5,286 bases of DNA from an uncultured Granulosicoccaceae bacterium (GTDB lineage Bacteria > Pseudomonadota > Gammaproteobacteria > Granulosicoccales > Granulosicoccaceae), in NCBI GenBank assembly GCA_937951695.1, contig CALFBL010000145.1, positions 1 through 5,286 of the forward strand. Reading direction: 5' to 3'. The notes below the pieces were generated by a model. It was not told the DNA's origin. It worked only from the letters and a program-made list of their open reading frames with translations, and made no database searches. Positions 1-4,408 of the stretch are shown one piece after another (position 1 is the stretch's first letter; the number at the start of each line of letters is the position of its first letter). Position numbers and translations under genes: made by a program.

Positions 1-190
1 CTGTTCTGTTCTGTTCTGTTCTGTTCTGTTCTGTTCTGTTCTGTTCTGTTCTGTTCTGTTCTGTTCTGTTCTGTTCTGTTCTGTTCTGTTCTGTTCTGTT
101 CTGTTCTGTTCTGTTCTGTTCTGTTCTGTGCTGTTCTGTGCTGTGCTGTGCTGTGCTGTGCTGTGCTGTGCTGTGCTGTGCTGTGCTGTT
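1..190. repeat. Pentanucleotide microsatellite (CTGTT)n/(CTGTG)n
   Basis: This is a perfect 5-bp period for 38 consecutive units, starting at the first base. Units 1-25 are all CTGTT, unit 26 is CTGTG, unit 27 CTGTT, units 28-37 CTGTG and unit 38 CTGTT; unique sequence follows. The array may continue left of the window. Because 5 and 3 share no factor, every forward frame reads the same pentapeptide in rotation (Leu-Phe-Cys-Ser-Val, becoming Leu-Cys-Cys-Ala-Val), and the reverse frames read Asn-Arg-Thr-Glu-Gln then His-Ser-Thr-Ala-Gln. No frame therefore contains a stop. One forward frame continues past the repeat to a stop at 335-337, adding about 49 unrecognised residues. Such tracts change length by replication slippage. 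Whether this one sits in a gene, a promoter or neutral DNA cannot be told here. Confidence 0.98.
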
Positions 191-408
191 TTTGGGTATA
201 GCCGATTTCCCATCGCACAGTTCTTAACCCTCCTACGGCTGCAGAGAGAGTCTTTCGGCGGCGACGAGTTTGATAACTGGCACCCCTTAAGCGCTGCAAC
301 GAGCCCAGTGCCTAGAGTCCACCGCACGAACCAATAACCCTTAATTTTTAATGCGTTCTTCGAGTAGCGGGGCATAGCCATAAGGTAACCACAGTGCTAC
401 GAATAGAT

Positions 409-424
409 CAATGCTCTAGCATTG
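409..424. repeat. 16-bp near-perfect palindrome
   Basis: CAATGCT and AGCATTG are perfect 7-bp inverted arms around a 2-bp centre (CT). The size and symmetry fit a dimeric regulator site, but no gene start lies close by and no second copy was noticed, so function is unknown. It is followed at 424-437 by two direct copies of GCGCTAT. Confidence 0.4.
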
Positions 425-595
425 CGCTATGCGCTATCTGATACAACAGGCTGGGCAATGGGCGTAACGTCTCAATGAATCGGGGCGAGCATTGGTTGAA
501 ATTCTAGCGATTTGGGGAAAAGCGTGTTCCAGGGTGAGCACGATCGCACCGATGGGGAACGTCACTTTGGTCGCTGGTGCTTTGCTTGTGAAACC

Positions 596-612
596 GGGCC
601 TGAGACCGGCCC
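596..612. repeat. Short GC-rich inverted repeat
   Basis: GGGCC (596-600) and GGCCC (608-612) can pair around a 7-nt loop. The arms are only 5 bp and no T-run follows on either strand, so it is not a convincing terminator and may be chance. Confidence 0.25.
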
Positions 613-902
613 AACCAACCGCGCTGACTGGAAATCCGACAGCCTCGTTCTGCTTACGGCTACATCGTTTGGCTCGTTTTTCCAGGCTCGCTCTCACCGG
701 TACAGGAAAATCTGTGCGTCCGTCGAGACTGAGTTGATATCAACCTGTGTTGGATAGAGCCTATGCCTTCCTTCCTAGCGTTAAGGTAGAACTCGGTCTT
801 CCATCCCATCGAGCCGGTGTTGATTAAGCCATTCACAAACATCCGGAAACGGGTTATCCTGTACTTTAGTGAGTCATTGGTTGGTTTCTCTTCTTGGGTT
901 TT

Positions 903-963
903 TCGGTTAATGAACACAGTAACCGATGGCTTGCCACTCTTAAAGCTCTGAGTGGCGAAGCCA
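903..963. other. Two back-to-back hairpins (structured element)
   Basis: Hairpin A has perfect 7-bp arms TCGGTTA (903-909) and TAACCGA (920-926) with a 10-nt loop. Hairpin B starts at the next base: TGGCTTGCCACTC (927-939) pairs with 950-963 as 13 base pairs with one bulged G at 957, again with a 10-nt loop. Together they form 61 bp of nearly continuous self-complementarity ending 96 bp before the FAD oxidoreductase start. There is no T-run after either stem on either strand, so this is not a standard intrinsic terminator. It could be a leader RNA structure, a small RNA, an operator pair or a repeat-element remnant; the sequence does not decide. Confidence 0.6.
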
Positions 964-987
964 ATTTACAGAATTCAGTGATGCGCT

Positions 988-1032
988 ACCTAATAAACCG
1001 TTACCTAATAAACCGTTACCTAATAAACCGTT
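988..1032. repeat. Three exact 15-bp tandem repeats
   Basis: The unit ACCTAATAAACCGTT occurs three times head to tail with no mismatch (988-1002, 1003-1017, 1018-1032), ending 27 bp before the FAD oxidoreductase start codon. Position and AT-rich core make it a candidate promoter-proximal regulator site or slippage-prone spacer. Each unit contains TAATAA, which could serve as a poor -10 element, and TTTACA at 965-970 is a possible -35, but the spacing to the first TAATAA is 20 bp, too long for a confident promoter call. Confidence 0.85.
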
Positions 1033-1046
1033 AAAAGAAACGACAC

Positions 1047-1056
1047 AAAGGAAAGG
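1047..1056 (+). promoter_or_regulatory. Ribosome binding site of the FAD oxidoreductase gene
   Basis: The purine-rich AAAGGAAAGG ends 3 bp before the ATG at 1060. Its first AGGA core is about 7 nt from the start, a good Shine-Dalgarno distance. This supports the ATG at 1060 over the in-frame ATG at 1075, which has no comparable site. Confidence 0.7.
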
Positions 1057-1059
1057 CCA

Positions 1060-2283
1060 ATGGCAAGCGGTACCATGCAAACGAAACCTGAGCAATCGAG
1101 CTACGACATTGTGATTGTCGGAGGAGCGATTATGGGTTCCTCTACTGCGTGGTTTTTAACCGATAACAATGATTTCAACGGCAAGGTTCTGGTCGTAGAA
1201 AAAGACCCAAGCTACGAATTCTGTTCCACCGCTCATACGAATTCCTGTATGCGTCAACAGTTCAGTACTGAATTGAACGTTCGTGTATCACAGTTTGCCG
1301 CTGATTTTGTCAAGAACATACGCAGTTATATGGGCAATGATGATCGTGTACCTGAGCTGTCCATTCGTTCATTTGGTTACATGTATCTGGCCGATAACGA
1401 AGACTTTGCTAAGGTGCTGAGAGAAAGCCAGAAGGTCCAGTTGGCCGCAGGTGCTGCAACACAGCTGATGACACCCGATGAGATCAGGAAGCAGTATCCG
1501 TTTTATAACGTCGATGACATTGTTTTGGGTTCTATCAACACGGTGGATGAAGGTTATTGGGATGGTGCGGCGGTATTTGAATGGTGGCGTCGACAAGCGC
1601 GCGAACGTGGTGTTGAATATGTCGCTAACGAAGTGATGGCTATTACTAAAAACGCCAACGGCACGAAAGTGGAGAGTGTCACTTTAGCCTCCGGTGAAGT
1701 CATCAGTTGTGGCCAGCTCTTGAATGCTTCAGGCCCGCGTGCCGCACGCACCGCCAAAATGGCCGGTATCGAATTACCGGTGGAACCACGCAAGCGATTT
1801 TCATGGATATTCAAAGCCGAGCATCCTCTGGATCAAGATCTGCCCTTAACGATTGACCCTTCCGGTGTCCACTGCCGGGAGAATGGGGGCGGAACCTATC
1901 AGTGTGGTGGTCATGCAGATGTTGACCCTGCCGTAGACTTCGATGACTTCGCCATGAATCAGTCGTTGTGGGAGAGCCACGTTTGGCCTGTGCTGGCTAC
2001 CCGCATTCCCCAGTTTGAATCGATAAAACTCACCAATGAATGGGCAGGGCATTACGCCATGAATACCTTTGACCACAATGCCATAATGGGGCCACATACC
2101 GATGTGCAAAATTTTGTTTTCCTGAATGGTTTCTCAGGCCATGGTTTGCAGCAATCACCGGCCATGGGGCGCGGTACAGCTGAATATCTCACCTACGGAG
2201 AATACCGAAGCCTGGATTTATCGCCGTTGAATTTTGAGCGCATAGTGAACAATGCTCCGATCGTTGAGAAAGCCATTATTTAG
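1060..2283 (+). CDS. FAD-dependent oxidoreductase (DAO family)
   Basis: The 407-residue protein belongs to the D-amino-acid oxidase/sarcosine-oxidase-like flavoprotein superfamily, whose members oxidise C-N bonds of amino acids, N-methyl amines or related small substrates using FAD. The N-terminal Rossmann motif is DIVIVGGAIMGSS (about residues 16-28), followed by Glu47 in VVEKD, the usual ribose-binding acid at the end of strand 2. NASGP (222-226) and GFSGHGLQQSPAMGR (357-371) are the family's later FAD-contacting motifs. The first motif reads GxAxxG rather than the classical GxGxxG. Length is normal for a single-domain member, and there is no signal peptide or membrane segment, so it is probably cytosolic. 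A good ribosome binding site precedes the start. The SDR gene follows 84 bp downstream on the same strand and may be co-transcribed. The family is clear; the substrate is not determinable. Confidence 0.92.
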   Translation: MASGTMQTKPEQSSYDIVIVGGAIMGSSTAWFLTDNNDFNGKVLVVEKDPSYEFCSTAHTNSCMRQQFSTELNVRVSQFAADFVKNIRSYMGNDDRVPELSIRSFGYMYLADNEDFAKVLRESQKVQLAAGAATQLMTPDEIRKQYPFYNVDDIVLGSINTVDEGYWDGAAVFEWWRRQARERGVEYVANEVMAITKNANGTKVESVTLASGEVISCGQLLNASGPRAARTAKMAGIELPVEPRKRFSWIFKAEHPLDQDLPLTIDPSGVHCRENGGGTYQCGGHADVDPAVDFDDFAMNQSLWESHVWPVLATRIPQFESIKLTNEWAGHYAMNTFDHNAIMGPHTDVQNFVFLNGFSGHGLQQSPAMGRGTAEYLTYGEYRSLDLSPLNFERIVNNAPIVEKAII

Positions 2284-2315
2284 CGATCTGGCATTCAAGT
2301 ATTGGCGGCCCATTG

Positions 2316-2340
2316 AGTGTTAGCAATTTGTGCTGACGCT
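2316..2340 (+). other. Intercistronic RNA hairpin
   Basis: Between the FAD gene and the SDR gene, AGTGTTAGCA (2316-2325) can pair with TGCTGACGCT (2331-2340) over 10 bp around a 5-nt loop. Two of the pairs are G-T, which favours an RNA structure on the plus strand. Only a short T-run (AGTTTC) follows, so it is at most a weak terminator. It may instead be an mRNA processing or stabilising structure that sets unequal expression of the two genes. Confidence 0.4.
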
Positions 2341-2367
2341 AGTTTCAGATAAGAACCTATAAACACT

Positions 2368-3207
2368 ATGAAAAAACTCGTACTAACCGGCGCACTGGGT
2401 CGACTGGGTTCCTACTTGCGTGAACCGCTATCCAAGATGTGTGATGAATTGGTATCCACAGACATCCTCGATGCACCTGCAAAATTGCATACCAATGAAA
2501 CCTATGTCAAGGCAGATATCACCAGCCTCGACAGCATGGTGGAATTGCTGGAAGGCGCAGACATGGTGGTGCACTTCGCAGCCATTGGAGACGAAGCCCC
2601 GTTTGAGACGTTACTCGGCCCTAATTTTATCGGTGCGTACAATATTTGGGAAGCTGGGTATCGCAACAAAGTGCGACGAGTGGTCTATGCCTCATCCATA
2701 CATGCGGTGGGTATGCACAAGAAAAACGACTTCATTGGCATTGATGCCCCGCATAAACCCGATACGTTTTACGGGCTTGCCAAATGCTTTGCTGAAGATT
2801 TAGCAAGCATGTACTGGGATAAGCGCGGTGTGGAATCCGTGTGTATGCGTATCCTATCGTGTGCTCAAGTCACAAATCCGCGGGCGGTCGGCACTTGGTT
2901 GTCCTATGACGATTTGATTTCTCTGGTACAACGTTCAATCGACACACCCATCACCGGCTTTTCAGTGGTCTATGGCGTATCCAACAACGACCGCGCACCG
3001 GTAGACAACTCAAAAGCGCAACACTTGGGCTATCGGCCCAAAGACAATGCAGAGCAATTTGCGCCAAAAATTTACGCGGAAGTTGAACCACTCGATCCCC
3101 AGGATGCGGCTAACACACATCACGGCGGGCCATTTGCTTCAGTTGAGCTCGGCCACAGTGCAGTGGCGGCGCTGAATCTTAACCGTGATGATGTGGCTAA
3201 ATCATAG
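2368..3207 (+). CDS. Uronate dehydrogenase-like NAD-dependent SDR
   Basis: A 279-residue extended short-chain dehydrogenase. Uronate dehydrogenase (EC 1.1.1.203) oxidises D-galacturonate or D-glucuronate to the aldaro-lactone with NAD. Visible features are the TGALGRLG nucleotide-binding motif (7-14), Asp32 at the end of strand 2 (favours NAD over NADP), Ser109-Ser110 before the active site, and the catalytic Tyr135-x3-Lys139 in YGLAK. Later segments GTWLSYDDL (175-183), VVYGVSNND (200-208), GYRPKDNAEQF (221-231) and HHGGPFA (251-257) match my memory of the Agrobacterium and Pseudomonas enzymes, and the length is close to theirs (about 265-275). Pocket positions differ: the residue equivalent to Asn112 is Ile111, and the one equivalent to Ser75 is Gly74. 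The true substrate may therefore be a different sugar acid or sugar. No strong Shine-Dalgarno precedes the ATG; the start is set by the Rossmann strand beginning at residue 3. It is probably co-transcribed with the FAD gene. Confidence 0.88.
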   Translation: MKKLVLTGALGRLGSYLREPLSKMCDELVSTDILDAPAKLHTNETYVKADITSLDSMVELLEGADMVVHFAAIGDEAPFETLLGPNFIGAYNIWEAGYRNKVRRVVYASSIHAVGMHKKNDFIGIDAPHKPDTFYGLAKCFAEDLASMYWDKRGVESVCMRILSCAQVTNPRAVGTWLSYDDLISLVQRSIDTPITGFSVVYGVSNNDRAPVDNSKAQHLGYRPKDNAEQFAPKIYAEVEPLDPQDAANTHHGGPFASVELGHSAVAALNLNRDDVAKS

Positions 3208-3226
3208 TTCGTCATCATAGTTCGGC
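3201..3226. repeat. 13-bp tandem duplication over the SDR stop codon
   Basis: ATCATAGTTCG occurs at 3201-3211 and again at 3214-3224, giving a 13-bp period with one difference in the last two bases (TC versus GC). The first copy contains the TAG stop of the SDR gene. It fills most of the 31-bp gap between the two convergent genes. No hairpin with a T-run was found here, so the convergent genes have no visible intrinsic terminator between them. Confidence 0.75.
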
Positions 3227-3238
3227 AAACCTGTGTCG

Positions 3239-4243
3239 CTACCCAATCAACTCACGGTTGCGTTGCAAGACATCCAGCCCTTGTTGTTTTAGCCACCACG
3301 GTAAGTCAATCAATACCCAGTTTTCAGCGAGCTTGTCGCCGTGTCTTCGATAAACATCGACAACCTGCATTTGCGTGTCTTTGGTGCCGCCGGGTAAACC
3401 CAACCAGCCGCCCAGCGGGTTGTTACATAAATTTGGCCAGCCGAAAAAGCACGCAAAATTACCTTCGGCAAATCGACACACATGACCTTCAAATCGTTTG
3501 TTGCCCAGTTGGCTTCGAAAGGGCAGTTGATGTTGTGTCTGGTAGCGGGCAATGGTGTAACTGGCGCCAATGCCAGCAGGTCCGTACCACACCATGTCGT
3601 CGTGCCAGGTTTTAGCCAATAGCTCTGGTGAGCAATCCATTGACCCGCTCGCGTTCAGATCATTTAGATCTTGCACCATGGCGTTCACCAGCGCCAGGGT
3701 GGTTTCCCCGTCTTTGGCCGGGGCATCATTGTGCAACAACCCATCGTGATAGCGCGGTCCTGGGTAGTTGTAATACACGCCGGTCGAGGCGGGCAGTGGG
3801 TTTACCCCGGCTTGAACCATCAAGCCAATAAGATCGATAAATAATCCGGTTTGAACAATCTTGCCGTCGCGTACGCAGCTAAACTCAGCGTACCGAAGGT
3901 TGGCGATACGCTGGGTTGCCGGAATACCCAGATAGTCTTTATCGAATAGGCCCATAAAATTGCCCATGCTCATCACCCAGGTGTCACCATCGTAGATGTT
4001 CTCACCACCAATAAAGATATCCTCACGCCTTTGCATGCGCGTGAAAGATTCGAGCAGCGGCTGCCAGAAAACGGCCGCAGCATCAGCGCTGGTGTCCTGT
4101 TGCCGAAAGGGAAATACCCCGCGCCATAGATAGTCATCGCTGGCGTATTCGGCCAATACCTTGGCCACGGTTGCTGGTGACGCGTTCTCCATGGCCTGCA
4201 TATAGCTGGCTATTAGATTTTTCGCGGATTGGAAGCGGCTCAT
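3239..4243 (-). CDS. Tandem NTF2/SnoaL-like domain protein
   Basis: A 334-residue protein made of two NTF2-like (SnoaL/ester-cyclase-type) domains. Domain 1 spans about residues 1-150 and ends with the typical strand pattern LRYAEFSCVRDGKIV (116-130) then FIDLIGLMVQAGVNP (135-149). Domain 2 spans about 183-330, with WHDDMVWYGPAGIGAS (213-228), HQLPFR (238-243) and the closing VVDVYRRHGDKLAENWVLID (294-313). These folds are cone-shaped pockets that in characterised members catalyse aldol cyclisation, isomerisation or hydrolysis, or simply bind a ligand; many are uncharacterised. There is no signal peptide or membrane segment, so it is probably cytosolic. The start has only a weak GAG-type ribosome site about 7 nt upstream. 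The gene is convergent with the SDR gene (31 bp gap) and divergent from the ABC ATPase gene (165 bp). I infer a role in processing or sensing the compound handled by the neighbours. Family assignment is fairly sure; function is unknown. Confidence 0.8.
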   Translation of the reverse strand: MSRFQSAKNLIASYMQAMENASPATVAKVLAEYASDDYLWRGVFPFRQQDTSADAAAVFWQPLLESFTRMQRREDIFIGGENIYDGDTWVMSMGNFMGLFDKDYLGIPATQRIANLRYAEFSCVRDGKIVQTGLFIDLIGLMVQAGVNPLPASTGVYYNYPGPRYHDGLLHNDAPAKDGETTLALVNAMVQDLNDLNASGSMDCSPELLAKTWHDDMVWYGPAGIGASYTIARYQTQHQLPFRSQLGNKRFEGHVCRFAEGNFACFFGWPNLCNNPLGGWLGLPGGTKDTQMQVVDVYRRHGDKLAENWVLIDLPWWLKQQGLDVLQRNRELIG

Positions 4244-4294
4244 GGCAATCTCAGTGCAGCGGTGATGGCAGGACTATCGACTTGCGCCGCATTT

Positions 4295-4310
4295 TTGCAT
4301 GTGTATGCAA
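4295..4310. promoter_or_regulatory. Inverted repeat, possible regulator site
   Basis: TTGCAT and ATGCAA form perfect 6-bp arms around GTGT in the divergent intergenic region, 52-67 bp upstream of the NTF2-like gene start. Its centre is about 42 bp from the centre of the other palindrome (4335-4353), close to four helical turns. A related half-site, AATGCAA, occurs again near 4368-4374. It could bind a dimeric regulator serving either divergent gene. Confidence 0.4.
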
Positions 4311-4327
4311 TAAACGCAAAATATCGA

Positions 4328-4357
4328 TTGATTTTACTTGTTCAGCACAAGTATCAT
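4328..4357 (+). promoter_or_regulatory. Candidate sigma70 promoter of the ABC gene
   Basis: TTGATT (4328-4333) as -35 and TATCAT (4352-4357) as -10, with an 18-bp spacer, match the consensus at 4 of 6 and 5 of 6 positions. Transcription would start near 4364, giving a leader of about 45 nt before the ATG at 4409. The perfect palindrome at 4335-4353 occupies the spacer and touches the -10. Confidence 0.45.
4335..4353. promoter_or_regulatory. Palindromic operator candidate
   Basis: TACTTGT (4335-4341) and ACAAGTA (4347-4353) are perfect 7-bp inverted arms around TCAGC. The TTGT...ACAA core recalls sites of GntR-type (FCD) repressors, although the spacing between half-sites is wider than usual for them; LacI-type or another dimeric regulator is equally possible. 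Its position between -35 and -10 of the candidate promoter fits repression by steric block. No regulator gene lies in the window. Confidence 0.5.
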
Positions 4358-4408
4358 TCTGAATGCGAATGCAAGAAGCACTATGGGTAGACAGTATGCG
4401 GGCTGACA

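Larger units (their letters stand above)
191..902. other. Long region with no recognisable gene
   Basis: About 700 bp between the microsatellite and the structured element at 903. Short open frames exist on both strands (for example 434-697 and 660-917 on the minus strand, and 492-737 and 512-757 on the plus strand). They overlap each other in different frames, lack convincing ribosome binding sites, and their translations do not resemble any family I know. Base composition is similar to the flanking genes rather than strongly AT-rich, so a decayed gene is possible, but no recognisable protein fragment supports this. Small inverted repeats lie at 409-424 and 596-612. No tRNA, rRNA, transposase or integrase signature was seen. 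Confidence 0.6.

Noticed and set aside
128..337. 69-residue open frame starting inside the microsatellite
   Set aside because: Its ATG-equivalent start lies within the repeat, there is no ribosome site, the first part is repeat-derived, and the remaining 49 residues match nothing I know. It may be the tail of a longer repeat-containing gene, so it is discussed only as a finding.
434..917. Overlapping short frames on both strands (434-697 and 660-917 minus; 492-737 and 512-757 plus)
   Set aside because: They overlap in conflicting frames, have poor start contexts and show no recognisable domain; likely chance frames.
903..1032. Integron attC site, CRISPR array or intrinsic terminator
   Set aside because: The stems lack the conserved attC core triplets, three adjacent 15-bp repeats without spacers are not CRISPR, and no T-run follows the stems on either strand.
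1369..2109. Minus-strand frames inside the FAD oxidoreductase gene (1369-1596, 1554-1814, 1846-2109)
   Set aside because: They lie fully within a gene with clear family motifs and have no motifs of their own.
2420..2803. 127-residue plus-strand frame inside the SDR gene
   Set aside because: It is out of frame with a well-supported dehydrogenase and rich in Trp/Met/Pro from frame-shifted reading.
3310..4362. Frames inside or beside the NTF2-like gene (3310-3570 minus; 3433-3615, 3628-3831, 4171-4362 plus)
   Set aside because: They are shadows of the 334-residue double-domain protein, with no ribosome site or known motif.
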